The notes beneath the pieces are model-generated. The model did no database searches and was not told the DNA's origin. It was given only the letters and a program-made list of their open reading frames with translations. The translations under genes were made by a program, and so were the position numbers. From Cohnella sp. GbtcB17 (lineage in GTDB: Bacteria > Bacillota > Bacilli > Paenibacillales > Paenibacillaceae): 64,000 nucleotides of DNA. This document shows, piece after piece, positions 44,388-53,071 of the stretch. Location of the stretch: the NCBI RefSeq assembly GCF_019091135.1, contig NZ_JAGXJW010000011.1, positions 31,172-95,171 on the forward strand, in the 5' to 3' direction. Position 1 is the first letter of the stretch. Each line of letters opens with the position of its first letter.

Positions 44388-45404
44388 TCAGATCCGCTCG
44401 ACCGAGCCGCTCAGGACGGACCGGTGGATGGCATGCACCAGCTTCGTGTTAAGCAGGCCCGCGGCCGCGCCCGACTCCGGCTTCGTGCCGAGACGGACAT
44501 GGTCGACGAACGCGTTCAGCATATAGCTCGGCGCGGAGGTGAATTGGCCGTTGATCGGCGTGCCGAGCGTATGCATATGGCTGTAGACGCCTCCGGCCTT
44601 GCGCACCATTTGATCGGACAGGTCCACGTACAGCGCGCCGTCGTTCCCGATGATCTCGTACTTGAAGTCGTAGATCAGCGGCATCGACTCTGGCAGCACC
44701 CAGCTGGTCGTGAACGTTGCATGCGTGCCGTCGTCGAAGCTGACGACCGACTGGATCGAATCGTACGTGTCGATGCCCATGCCAACGAGCTTTTTCTTCG
44801 TGCCGACGGCGTAGACGCTGACCGGCGTCGCGGTCTTTTTCAACCACAGCGCGATATCCGTCGCATGCGGCAGCAGGAACCAGCCCGGCGACGAGCCCTT
44901 CGACCACTTGAGCATCTGAGTGGGAACGAAAATCGTATCGTTAAGACGCGCATTGATCGTGAGAATGTCGCCGATCTCGCCGCGCTCGACCGCTTCCTTA
45001 ACGGCGACGAACGGCGTGTTCCAGCGGTTTTCGAACGCCACCATGCAGGTGACGCCGGCGCGGTCCACCGCATCTTGCATTTCCATCGCTTCCTCGACCG
45101 AGGTCGAGAACGGCTTTTCGACCATGAAGTGAAGCCCGTGCGCCGCCGCCAGCATGACCGGCTCCTTGTGGAGGAAGTCCGGCGTCGCGATGACGAGCGC
45201 GTCCAGCTTCTCCCCGGCGATCATCTCGCGGACGTCGGCATAGCCGGGAACGTTGTAGCGTGCCTTGCTCTTATCCAGCGTAGCTGCGAAGGCGTCGCTG
45301 ACGGCGACGAGCTCCGCAAACGGATTTTGCAGCAGTGTGTCAGCGAACAAGCTCCCCCGGATGCCCATGCCGACGATGCCGAATCTGATTTTTCCCTTTT
45401 CCAT
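44388..45404 (-). CDS. Gfo/Idh/MocA-family NAD(P)-dependent oxidoreductase
   Basis: A 338-residue oxidoreductase. The N-terminal Rossmann fold is RFGIVGMGIRGSLFADTLLQNP (7-28), followed by DALVIATPDFLHKEPVMLAAAHGLHFMVEKPFSTSVEEA near 68-106 with the conserved EKP lysine. The C-terminal substrate domain includes LPHATDIALWL near 178. The family oxidises sugars, inositols or sugar acids. It lies between the importer genes and the mutarotase gene. The start has AGAGGAG upstream. Confidence 0.92.
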   Translation of the reverse strand: MEKGKIRFGIVGMGIRGSLFADTLLQNPFAELVAVSDAFAATLDKSKARYNVPGYADVREMIAGEKLDALVIATPDFLHKEPVMLAAAHGLHFMVEKPFSTSVEEAMEMQDAVDRAGVTCMVAFENRWNTPFVAVKEAVERGEIGDILTINARLNDTIFVPTQMLKWSKGSSPGWFLLPHATDIALWLKKTATPVSVYAVGTKKKLVGMGIDTYDSIQSVVSFDDGTHATFTTSWVLPESMPLIYDFKYEIIGNDGALYVDLSDQMVRKAGGVYSHMHTLGTPINGQFTSAPSYMLNAFVDHVRLGTKPESGAAAGLLNTKLVHAIHRSVLSGSVERI

Positions 45405-45447
45405 AGCCGATAGCTCCTCTTAGAAAACGTAGAATAATTGCCGCGTA

Positions 45448-45474
45448 TGCCTGTATTGCCTGTATTGCCTGTAT
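45448..45474. repeat. Three 9-bp tandem units
   Basis: TGCCTGTAT occurs three times in direct succession, touching the stop codon of the downstream-end permease gene and lying 44 bp before the Gfo/Idh start. It is a candidate slippage site that could change the spacing between the two genes. Confidence 0.75.
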
Positions 45475-46310
45475 TACTTGACCGCGCCCGCCGTCATGCC
45501 GCTGACGAGATGCTTCTGCAGCAGCCAGAACGCGATGACGATCGGCAGCGTTGTCATGACGGAGCCGGCCATCAGATAGTCCCAGTTGACGACGTACTGC
45601 CCCTGGAAGCTGGCGATGCCGACCGAGAGCGTCCACTTGTCGTAGTCGCTGAGGAACGTCTGCGCGAACATGAATTCGTTCCAGCTCGTCAGGAAGGAGA
45701 AGACGGCCGTCACCACGAGTCCCGGCAGCGTCAGCGGCAGGATGACCCGAACGAACGTCGTCCAGCGGCCCGCACCGTCGATCGAAGCAGCCTCGTCAAT
45801 GGCCGTCGACACGCTGTCGAAGTAGCCCTTGAGCATCCATGTGCAAAACGGAACCGCAATCGTCGAATACGCGATCACGAGGCCGAAGTAGGAGTTCAGC
45901 AGGTGATAATCCTTCATGATGAGGTACAGCGGGATGATGAGCAGCGAGCCCGGCAGCATCTGCGTCAGCAGGATGATATAGCCGATGCTCATGCGGCCGC
46001 GGAACTGGAAGCGCGACATCGCATAGCCGCCCAGGGCGGACACGATCAGCGACAGCGCCGTCGTGAGCAGTGAGACGATCGCCGTATTTTTGAACCAGGA
46101 GATGAAGTTCACGTTCGGATCGGCTTTCGCGTTCAGCATCCCTTTGTAGCCCTCGGCGTTCAGATGCTGCGGCAAATACTGCAGCGGCTTGCTGTAGATC
46201 TCCGCCTGCGGCTTGATCGAGGTCAAGATCATCCAGACGAACGGCGCGATCGCGAACAAAGAGATCAGGATAGCGGCGATATAGACGAGGGGCATGTTTC
46301 TTTTTTTCAC
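45474..46310 (-). CDS. Carbohydrate ABC transporter permease (MalG type)
   Basis: A 278-residue permease with six membrane segments and the coupling loop STAIDEAASIDGAGRWTTFVRVILPLTLPGLVVTAVFSFLTSWNEFMFAQTFLS near 166-220. It begins with a GTG overlapping the stop of the MalF-type gene by four bases, so the pair is co-translated. It imports the sugar captured by the lipoprotein at 47345-48727; the ATPase is not encoded locally. Confidence 0.94.
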   Translation of the reverse strand: MKKRNMPLVYIAAILISLFAIAPFVWMILTSIKPQAEIYSKPLQYLPQHLNAEGYKGMLNAKADPNVNFISWFKNTAIVSLLTTALSLIVSALGGYAMSRFQFRGRMSIGYIILLTQMLPGSLLIIPLYLIMKDYHLLNSYFGLVIAYSTIAVPFCTWMLKGYFDSVSTAIDEAASIDGAGRWTTFVRVILPLTLPGLVVTAVFSFLTSWNEFMFAQTFLSDYDKWTLSVGIASFQGQYVVNWDYLMAGSVMTTLPIVIAFWLLQKHLVSGMTAGAVK

Positions 46311-47284
46311 GCCGATTCACCCGCCTTCGTAGCCTTCATGTAGAGCACGGTGAAAACGACCGAGATGAGCAGCAGGAACATACCCGCCGCCGCGGCGAGA
46401 CCGAAGTCGAACGACTTGAAGCCGGCCCGGTAAATGAAAATCGTCAGCAGCTCCGTGGCGCGGCTCGGTCCGCCGCCCGTCAGCACGTATACGATGCCGA
46501 AGTCCTTGACCGTCCAGATGACGAGCAGCAGGAACACGATGACGGATACGGGCTTCAGCGCCGGCAGCGTCACGCTCGTGAACTGCTTCCAGGCCGAGGC
46601 CCCGTCGATGCTCGCCGCTTCGTAGTGATCCTTGGGAATGCCCTGCAGACCGGCGAGCAGCATGATGGCGGCGAACGGGAAGCCCTTCCACACGTTGACG
46701 AACATCGCGGCCCACAGCGCCGTGTCGGATTCGCCCAGGAAGGCCAGAGGGTTCGACAGAATGTTCATTTTGATCAAAACGTCGTTGACGACGCCGAATT
46801 GATAATCGAACATGAGGATGAAGACCAGGCAGGTGACAACCTCGGGGACCGCCCACGGGATGATGACGAGCGCCCGGACGAGTCCGCGGCCCTTGAACGG
46901 TGTGTTAAGCAGTACGGCGGTACCGATGCCCAATGCGAAGCGCAGGACGACCGTGACGAAAATGTACAGGAATGTAATGCCTAGCGACTGCCAGAAATAG
47001 CCTGAATCCATGACCGCCGCGTAATTATCGAATCCGACGAACGGATGCCCGTCCGCAATCGGCTTCGCGACCTTCCAGTATTGAAAGCTCATCAGCGCCG
47101 CCTTCAGAATCGGGTACAGCAGCACGAGTCCGACCGCCAGCGCAAGCGGCGCGATGAACAAATAGGCAGCCCTGTTCTGCTTCAGCCTCCGCCATTCGGA
47201 GCGCCAGAATCGCGTTCGGCGGGCCGGCTCTGTCTGCTGCGTCGTCAAGGAAGGCTGTCCGGGAAGCGCGTTGTCGTTGTTCAT
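46307..47284 (-). CDS. Carbohydrate ABC transporter permease (MalF type)
   Basis: A 325-residue permease with a charged N-terminal extension (about 1-35), then LFIAPLALAVGLVLLYPILKAALMSFQYW and the coupling loop YEAASIDGASAWKQFTSVTLPALKPVSVIVFLLLVIWTVKDFGIVYVLTGGGPSRATELLT near 219-279, the last stretch being a MalF-family hallmark. Strong GAGGAGG ribosome binding site. It lies 60 bp downstream of the solute-binding gene. Confidence 0.95.
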   Translation of the reverse strand: MNNDNALPGQPSLTTQQTEPARRTRFWRSEWRRLKQNRAAYLFIAPLALAVGLVLLYPILKAALMSFQYWKVAKPIADGHPFVGFDNYAAVMDSGYFWQSLGITFLYIFVTVVLRFALGIGTAVLLNTPFKGRGLVRALVIIPWAVPEVVTCLVFILMFDYQFGVVNDVLIKMNILSNPLAFLGESDTALWAAMFVNVWKGFPFAAIMLLAGLQGIPKDHYEAASIDGASAWKQFTSVTLPALKPVSVIVFLLLVIWTVKDFGIVYVLTGGGPSRATELLTIFIYRAGFKSFDFGLAAAAGMFLLLISVVFTVLYMKATKAGESA

Positions 47285-47344
47285 TTCCTTCCTCCTCGCA
47301 GGCTTCGAGTCCGGCGGCGCGAGCCGCCGGACCGGCCTGACGAA

Positions 47345-48727
47345 TTAATTCATCGCTTTTTTCATCTCTTCTGCCGCCTTATCCAGCGAAGACTTCGCGT
47401 CTTGCTTGGCGACGAACATATTTTGCGCGTAATTGATCAGCGTCTGGTTCAGCGTGCCGAGCTCGGGGATCGGCGGATCCATGACGGCTGGCGCGTATAC
47501 GTTTTGCTGGAAGTCGAAAAACTGCGCGGCAAGCGGATTCGCCTGAGCGTATGCGTCCGTGCCGGCATAGGCTTTGCTGCTCGGGATCATGCCGGACTGG
47601 GAAATGATCTCCTGCGCTTCGGCCGAAGCCATCCACTTCAGGAAGTCCCAAGCCTCGTCCGGATGCTTGCTGTTCGCGGAGATCATCGCGACGAGCGGAT
47701 AATTATGCGGGTTCGGCTTGTACGTCTGACCTTCGTATTCGACGGATGGCTGCGGCATCAGGCCGAGATCGTCCATCAGCGCCGCGTCTCGCTCTCTGGT
47801 CATGCCGATGAACCACGGGCCGTCCATCATCATCGCGGCCTGGCCGTTCCAGAACATCTCGCGGCTGACCTTCTTGTCCCGCGTGCCCGGCGGCGTCGCC
47901 TGCGGATTGTTGATGAGGTCCTGCCACCATTCGGCCGCCCAGACGTTGGCCGGCGAGTTGACGTTGATCCGGTCGGCCGTATACGGGCCGGACTCGCCGT
48001 CGCCGAAGAAAATGCCGCCCGATACCGGTCTCGCTACGAGGCGATACCATTCGGAAGCGACGAACGGGTGAGAGCCTACGACGCTCGAAAATCCGTACTG
48101 ATCGACCGTGCCGTCTCCGTCCGTATCGACGCCGAGCTTGATCGCGGCCTGCTTGAAGTCCTCGAGCGTCTTGATCGAAGCGGGATCGATGCCGGCCTTC
48201 TGGAACAGCGATTTGCGGTAAAAGATGCCGGTCGTTCCCCAGGCATAGTCGGATAACGCGTAATAAGAGCCGTTTACCTTGCTGAGCTCCTGGCCGACGA
48301 GATCCGTTTCCAGCTCCGTTCCTTTAATGCGGTCGTCCAGATTCAAAAAGGCGCCCTTTTCCCCCTGCAGCGCGTTGTACGTCGCGATGTTTTCGGGATA
48401 GACCTGCACGATGTCGCCCTGCGTGCCCGCGATGATCTCGGTGGTCAGCTTGTCCCAGAAGTTTTCGTAGTCCGTGCCGTGCACCGTGATTTCGACGTTG
48501 GGATTCGATTCGTTGTACTTTTGGATCAGGGCGTCGATCGCTTTCTTGTGAGGCGCTTCCGCATAGACGGAAGTTTCGAAGGAAAGCTTGATTTTCTCCG
48601 CGCCGGACGAGCCGCTGCTCCCCGCATTCGCGTCGTCTCCTCCGTTAGAGCAACCCGCCAGCGCGACCGTGCCGACCGCGCCGGCCGCCGTCAGCAGCGC
48701 GAGGCTTTTCTTGAATCTGTTTTTCAT
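47345..48727 (-). CDS. Carbohydrate ABC transporter solute-binding lipoprotein
   Basis: A 460-residue lipoprotein. Signal peptide ends with lipobox ALAGC (Cys near 25), then a Gly/Asn/Ser linker and a family-1 binding fold (IKLSFETSVYAEAPHKKAIDALIQKYNESNPNVEITVHGTDYENFWDKLTTEIIAGTQGDIVQVYP, about 45-110; FWNGQAAMMMDGPWFIGM near 300). It captures a sugar for the two permeases. The start at 48727 follows a GGGAGAGG site. It heads the operon ending with the mutarotase gene. The control region has a long palindrome at 48863. Confidence 0.93.
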   Translation of the reverse strand: MKNRFKKSLALLTAAGAVGTVALAGCSNGGDDANAGSSGSSGAEKIKLSFETSVYAEAPHKKAIDALIQKYNESNPNVEITVHGTDYENFWDKLTTEIIAGTQGDIVQVYPENIATYNALQGEKGAFLNLDDRIKGTELETDLVGQELSKVNGSYYALSDYAWGTTGIFYRKSLFQKAGIDPASIKTLEDFKQAAIKLGVDTDGDGTVDQYGFSSVVGSHPFVASEWYRLVARPVSGGIFFGDGESGPYTADRINVNSPANVWAAEWWQDLINNPQATPPGTRDKKVSREMFWNGQAAMMMDGPWFIGMTRERDAALMDDLGLMPQPSVEYEGQTYKPNPHNYPLVAMISANSKHPDEAWDFLKWMASAEAQEIISQSGMIPSSKAYAGTDAYAQANPLAAQFFDFQQNVYAPAVMDPPIPELGTLNQTLINYAQNMFVAKQDAKSSLDKAAEEMKKAMN

Positions 48728-48862
48728 TGGATGACCTCTCCCTCTTGCATCGAATGTCGACCTGACCCGACATGCCGCCAAGTCGTGCCTTAATCAAATC
48801 ATCGCCGCACGGACCGCACAACAAACCATTTTCTCCGACACAACCAAACGGGCAATTCCATG

Positions 48863-48886
48863 TCATCGTAAGCGTTATTACGATGA
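48863..48886. promoter_or_regulatory. 24-bp palindromic operator candidate
   Basis: Perfect 9-bp arms TCATCGTAA / TTACGATGA around a 6-base centre GCGTTA, about 136 bp before the solute-binding start. The centre also gives a partial cre match (CGTAAGCGTTATTA, 12 of 14). It is the only strong element seen in the 350-bp gap 48728-49079 besides the terminator at 49021. Confidence 0.6.
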
Positions 48887-49020
48887 TATGTTTAATGACA
48901 TCCGCAGACCCTGCGTTTCATCGCTTCAACCAACCTTATTCCACCTGCCAACTTTTTTCTCCATGTCAAAAAAAGCCCGTCGTATCAACGTTTTTCTAGC
49001 GTTCTCGGGACAAAAGCAAA

Positions 49021-49054
49021 CAATCCGGACGCGCATGAAAGCGTGACCGGATTG
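49021..49054 (-). terminator. Terminator of the membrane AraC regulator gene
   Basis: CAATCCGG / CCGGATTG arms with an inner CGC/GCG pair, followed on the minus strand by a T-rich stretch (GTTTGCTTTT). It lies 26 bp beyond the stop of the leftward regulator gene. Confidence 0.75.
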
Positions 49055-49079
49055 CGGATTGCGGTTTGCGGCTAGTCGT

Positions 49080-51344
49080 TTACCCCTGCTTTTCCTTGCG
49101 ATAATCGATCGGCGGCACGCCGACGATTTTTTTGAACGTGCGGGCGAACGAGATCGGACTGCTGTAGCCGATGCGTTCGGAGATCTCCTGCACCGGCAGG
49201 CTCGTCTCGGCGAGCAGCTGCTGGGCGTGGCGGATGCGCAGGTCGATCAGGAAGTCGACGAACTTCAAGCCGAACTCCTCCTTGAAGAGACGGCTCAAAT
49301 ATTTGCCGCTGATGCCGAACTTGTCGCTGAGATAGTCGAGCGACAGCTCGGGCCGCGCGAAGTCGCTCTCGATGTACGCCTTGACCTCCTTGATGAGCAT
49401 GCCCTGGTTCCGCGATTCGCGCGACTGCTCCACCCGCTCCTCGAATGCCTCCAGCGCCTCGAAAAAAGCGTGCGCGATATCGCCCATCATCTCGACCTCG
49501 GCCAGCGTCTTGGCGAGCGCCGGCATGATGTCCGTGCTCCACAGGCGCCGGTACTCGGCGCTCATCCCCTCCACGGCGCGGCCGAGGTTGAAGATCAAGT
49601 AGTTCATCACCTGCCCGATATCCTCGCGCGACGCCCGGTCGAGCTCCATCTGCCGGATCAGCGAGCGGAATTCGGCCCGCCACTTCGCGTCCGACAGGCG
49701 CAGCAATTCGACGATGCCGTCGATCCGCTGCAGATGGCGGAACACCTCGCCTCGTCCGGCGGGTCTGCCCGCATGCTTCAGAATCCGGTTGTTGCCTTCG
49801 ACGGACTTGTATTGCAGTGCGGCGAGCGCTTCCTGATAAGCGTCGTGTATGCTCTCCGGACGTGTCGTGGGTTCGCCCAGCCCGATCGTCATCTCGAACG
49901 GAATGTCGGCCCGAATGCGCGCATGCCACTCCTCGATCAGTGAGGACATCGCCTCGTCCGGCACGTCGCCTTCGCTCATGAGCATCACCGCGAGCTGGTT
50001 CGCCATCGTCCAGAGCATCCACACCCGGCACCCTTCGGTCTGCTCCGTCAGTCCTCCCACGATGGCCTCGACGGCCTTTTTCCAGCCATCCTGCTCTTCC
50101 TGGCCGTACGTCCGCCGCCACTCCGCGCTCCGGTCGATCTCCAGAACGACGACGAACGCTTTGCCGAACGCCGGATACATGCCGTGCTGGTCCGCCGTAG
50201 CCGCCCACTCCTCCGGCCCGACCTGGCGGATGCCCTCCAGCAGCCCATACAGGTAAAAGTTCCGTTTGACCTCCAGGTCCTGCTGGAGCTGCCGCTGGAA
50301 CCGGCTGTTCTGGTCGATCATGTTTTCCATCATCGAATGGATATAGCGGAATTCTCCGCCGTATCGCTCGTCTCCGTCCCTGTCCAGCCCGCTGCCGGGC
50401 GAGTAACGCTCCAGGTGCGCGACCAGGTTGCGGATCGGACGATAGTTCTGGCGGGTCATCCATACGATCCAGCCGAGCGCCAGCGCGCAGACGAGCAAGC
50501 CGAGCACCAGCCAGACGTTAAAAAGGGACAGCAGGAACGTGATCCACTTGCCGTCGTTCCACTCGCTGACGAGGCGCCAGCCGGTATAATCGGACACCGA
50601 TGCGGACGCGAGCGTCTTGCTCGCCTTGGGCGCGACGTCCGCGGGGTCCGTATGGAACAGGTCCTGTCCCGCCCCGTCGTACAGATGCAGCTGCGTGACC
50701 GACGCATCGTACATGTCCCTGACAAGCTGCTGAAGGGAAGCCGCATTGACATTGATGACGATGAGACCGTAGCGGCCCGAGAAAATGGACACGCTCCGGG
50801 TCAGCGTCACGACCGGCGTCCCCGTCTCGGACGGGAGCTCTTTGTAGAGCCGCAGATCCGACCATTTGCTGTTCGGCGCGTGCAGGCTCGACTCGATAAA
50901 GGCGGCGTCCGGATAACGATTGAGCGGGTACGTCGTGCTCATATTGAGGACCATCCGGTCGTCGGCGCGAACCATATAGATCGAATGAATGAGCGGGTTG
51001 GCGATCTTGAGCTCCGCCAGCTCGTTCATGACGTCGACCTGGAGCGACAGATTGGCGGCCGTCGGCTCCGAGAAATAGCGCAGCACGGTCCGGTTGCGCA
51101 GCATCTCCAGCGTGATCTTCTGATCGATCGCCGTCAACGACGCGTCCACGACCAGCTGCGCCTGCCGGGTCACGTAGTCGTTCGTCTTGCGGGCGGCTTC
51201 CTGGTTGCGGCTGTTCAGAATCTGGAAAAAAATAAAGAAAAGGAAGGCGGTCAAAATAAAAAAGACCGGCAAATACGACAGCAGCATTTTGCCGAACCAG
51301 GTCCTGCCCCCGCCCGTTCTCTCTCTGCGAAGCTTGAGCCTCAT
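49080..51344 (-). CDS. Membrane-anchored AraC-type sensor-regulator
   Basis: A 754-residue one-protein sensor common in Paenibacillaceae. A membrane helix (about 22-42) is followed by an extracellular Cache-like domain (about 45-280), a second helix VWLVLGLLVCALALGWIVWM (about 288-307), and cytoplasmic linker and GGDEF-like regions. The C-terminal AraC double helix-turn-helix (about 655-750) reads LSLDYLSDKFGISGKYLSRLFKEEFGLKFVDFLIDLRIRHAQQLLAETSLPVQEISERIGYSSPISFARTFKKIVGVPPIDYR. It presumably senses an extracellular sugar and activates the solute-binding operon just downstream (same strand, 352 bp away, separated by a terminator). The ribosome binding site is weak. Confidence 0.9.
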   Translation of the reverse strand: MRLKLRRERTGGGRTWFGKMLLSYLPVFFILTAFLFFIFFQILNSRNQEAARKTNDYVTRQAQLVVDASLTAIDQKITLEMLRNRTVLRYFSEPTAANLSLQVDVMNELAELKIANPLIHSIYMVRADDRMVLNMSTTYPLNRYPDAAFIESSLHAPNSKWSDLRLYKELPSETGTPVVTLTRSVSIFSGRYGLIVINVNAASLQQLVRDMYDASVTQLHLYDGAGQDLFHTDPADVAPKASKTLASASVSDYTGWRLVSEWNDGKWITFLLSLFNVWLVLGLLVCALALGWIVWMTRQNYRPIRNLVAHLERYSPGSGLDRDGDERYGGEFRYIHSMMENMIDQNSRFQRQLQQDLEVKRNFYLYGLLEGIRQVGPEEWAATADQHGMYPAFGKAFVVVLEIDRSAEWRRTYGQEEQDGWKKAVEAIVGGLTEQTEGCRVWMLWTMANQLAVMLMSEGDVPDEAMSSLIEEWHARIRADIPFEMTIGLGEPTTRPESIHDAYQEALAALQYKSVEGNNRILKHAGRPAGRGEVFRHLQRIDGIVELLRLSDAKWRAEFRSLIRQMELDRASREDIGQVMNYLIFNLGRAVEGMSAEYRRLWSTDIMPALAKTLAEVEMMGDIAHAFFEALEAFEERVEQSRESRNQGMLIKEVKAYIESDFARPELSLDYLSDKFGISGKYLSRLFKEEFGLKFVDFLIDLRIRHAQQLLAETSLPVQEISERIGYSSPISFARTFKKIVGVPPIDYRKEKQG

Positions 51345-51436
51345 CCTCTACGCCCCTTCTTCTGGCTGCGATTGCGGATTGCGCGTTTGCCGTTTGCGCG
51401 GCGGACAGTTTCCTTGCCGATGGCGGGTGCGGGCGC

Positions 51437-51720
51437 ATCGCCTGCTGTACGAGAGGCGATCCGCTCTCGCGCAGCTCCTGCAGGCGCATTGCCTGCTATC
51501 CGAGAGGCGATCTGCACTCCGCCAGCTCCTTCAGGCGCATCGCCTGCTGTACGAGAGGCGATCCGCTCTCGCGCAGCTCCCTGCAGGCGCATCGCCTGCT
51601 GTACGAGAGGCGATCTGCACTCCGCCAGCTCCTTCAGGCGCATCGCCTGCTATCCGAGAGGCGATCCGCTCTCAAGCAGCGCCTTCAGGCGCATCGCCTG
51701 CTGTACGAGAGGCGATCCGC
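51437..51720. repeat. 51-bp tandem array, six units of two alternating types
   Basis: Cores ATCGCCT...AGGCGAT (7-bp arms) start at 51437, 51488, 51539, 51591, 51642 and 51693. Units alternate between a type with TACGAGAGGCGATCCGCTCTC and one with ATCCGAGAGGCGATCTGCACTC (order A B A B B-like A-like), giving a 102-bp higher-order repeat. The array lies between the DUF3048 gene end and the AraC sensor start. No gene is visible in 51345-51748. Confidence 0.93.
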
Positions 51721-51748
51721 CTCCGAGACGCGCCGGCACGCCAGCCGA

Positions 51749-52840
51749 CTATTGATACGTCACGTGACTCGCGAACCCGCCGTCCGTCGGCACGACATGA
51801 TAATAGGTCGTGCCCGGCAGGAACTTGAGCTCGCGGCCGTCGCGGTAGATGCGGACGATATCGCCGGGCTCCCGCTTCCACTGGCAGGCGATCGCGCGCC
51901 CCTCCTGGAACAACACGGCTTCGCCGCCGCTGTTCAGATCGATCTCCAATCGGCCGTAATCGTCGTAGGCGCGATGCTTGGCCGACAGGACGACGAGGTT
52001 GGCGGCCGTGAGCTGGCGCGAATTGTTAAGATCGATATGCGGCTGTCCGTTGACCGAGCGGGCGTACAGATGCGTCGCAGCATCATATTCGTACGATACC
52101 TTGTAGTCCGACAGTTGAAACTTGATGTTAACCTGGGTCGCGGCGGGCTCTCCGATCACGTCAGGCGTCGGGTCGAACTGCACGAGCGGCACGGTCGCCG
52201 TCTCGTCGTATTTCATTTTCCGCGCACCCATATAAAGCTTGTCTTGCGTGGAATAAAGGTTGTGCGGCGCCTTGCGGTCCTTGCTGCGGTAGAAGTAGGC
52301 GCCGGCGTTGTTGATCTCGTCCATGTCGGCCTTGCCCGAATGCTGCAGGATGGCGAGCGCGTCGTTGCTGGCGCCCGCATGAACGAGGATGCCGCCGTAG
52401 GTCTCGCCGATGTCGATGAGGTATGGACGGATGCTGCGGATCGGACCGATCGGATCGTCGAACGTCTGGCTCTGAAAAATCGCGAGGAGCCGCGTAATCC
52501 CGCCTTCGGCGAGAATCTCCCATACCGTGTCGGCATGCGTGAGGCCGGATTGGGGGCGCGCAGCCTTGAAGTTGTTGATCATAACGCTGAGCGGCCTGCG
52601 GGTGATGGCCTGCTCCGTCGGGAGACCGGTGAGCGGGGCGAGGAATGCGGCTGTCGGATCGGCCGCAGAAGCGGTCGGCGCGGCCGAAGCCGAGGCAGAC
52701 TGCGATGCCGTCGCGGTATCGACCGGGGCCAGCGCGGGCTTGGCCTTGCCGCCGCAGCCGGTCGCAAGCGCGGCCAGCAGCGATGCGGCCGTCAGCACGA
52801 GCGCGGCGCGGCGCAGCGGGCTGGGGTAGCGTAAAGTCAT
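51749..52840 (-). CDS. DUF3048 (YerB-like) lipoprotein
   Basis: A 363-residue lipoprotein: signal peptide with lipobox LATGC (Cys about 29), a Ser/Ala/Thr linker to about residue 62, then the DUF3048 domain. Marks are LTGLPTEQAITRRPLSVMINNFKAARPQSGLTHADTVWEILAEGGITRLLAIFQS near 69-123 and IGPIRSIRPYLIDIGETYGGILVHAGAS near 129-156. A C-terminal domain closes with GDIVRIYRDGRELKFLPGTTYYHVVPT. Relatives such as B. subtilis YerB are membrane-attached; their biochemical role is unclear to me. It is a monocistronic gene, divergent from the LacI gene at 53072. Start has GGAGG upstream. Confidence 0.88.
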   Translation of the reverse strand: MTLRYPSPLRRAALVLTAASLLAALATGCGGKAKPALAPVDTATASQSASASAAPTASAADPTAAFLAPLTGLPTEQAITRRPLSVMINNFKAARPQSGLTHADTVWEILAEGGITRLLAIFQSQTFDDPIGPIRSIRPYLIDIGETYGGILVHAGASNDALAILQHSGKADMDEINNAGAYFYRSKDRKAPHNLYSTQDKLYMGARKMKYDETATVPLVQFDPTPDVIGEPAATQVNIKFQLSDYKVSYEYDAATHLYARSVNGQPHIDLNNSRQLTAANLVVLSAKHRAYDDYGRLEIDLNSGGEAVLFQEGRAIACQWKREPGDIVRIYRDGRELKFLPGTTYYHVVPTDGGFASHVTYQ

Positions 52841-53016
52841 CCGTTATCCTCCATGTCGTCGAACGGTGTGATCCGTGCTTGTTTTTACTATTAAACCATA
52901 ACCGCGCACCGCTTGTCTCGGTCGCGCGGTCCCAGGGCAAGCGGACGGCCGGGCAGATCCTGTCGATTCGCGGCGCGCGCAGCGTTTGCGTATGTCACGC
53001 TGCGGAGCAACTGTGT

Positions 53017-53039
53017 TATAATGAGTGAAACCGGTTTTC
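53017..53039 (+). promoter_or_regulatory. -10 element and AACCGGTT operator of the LacI-type gene
   Basis: TATAAT at 53017-53022 is followed at once by the palindrome GAAACCGGTTTTC (53027-53039), at the expected transcription start. The same AACCGGTT core lies at the alpha-amylase start site (61746-61763). No convincing -35 was found. Confidence 0.7.
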
Positions 53040-53071
53040 AAACCAATGATCGCTGAGAGAGAGGGATTTCG

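Noticed and set aside
51187..51828. Repetitive frame of 17-residue units (LLYERRSAL type) in the 51-bp array
   Set aside because: Same cause: 51 bp equals 17 codons. It overlaps the start of the AraC sensor gene and lacks a start signal.
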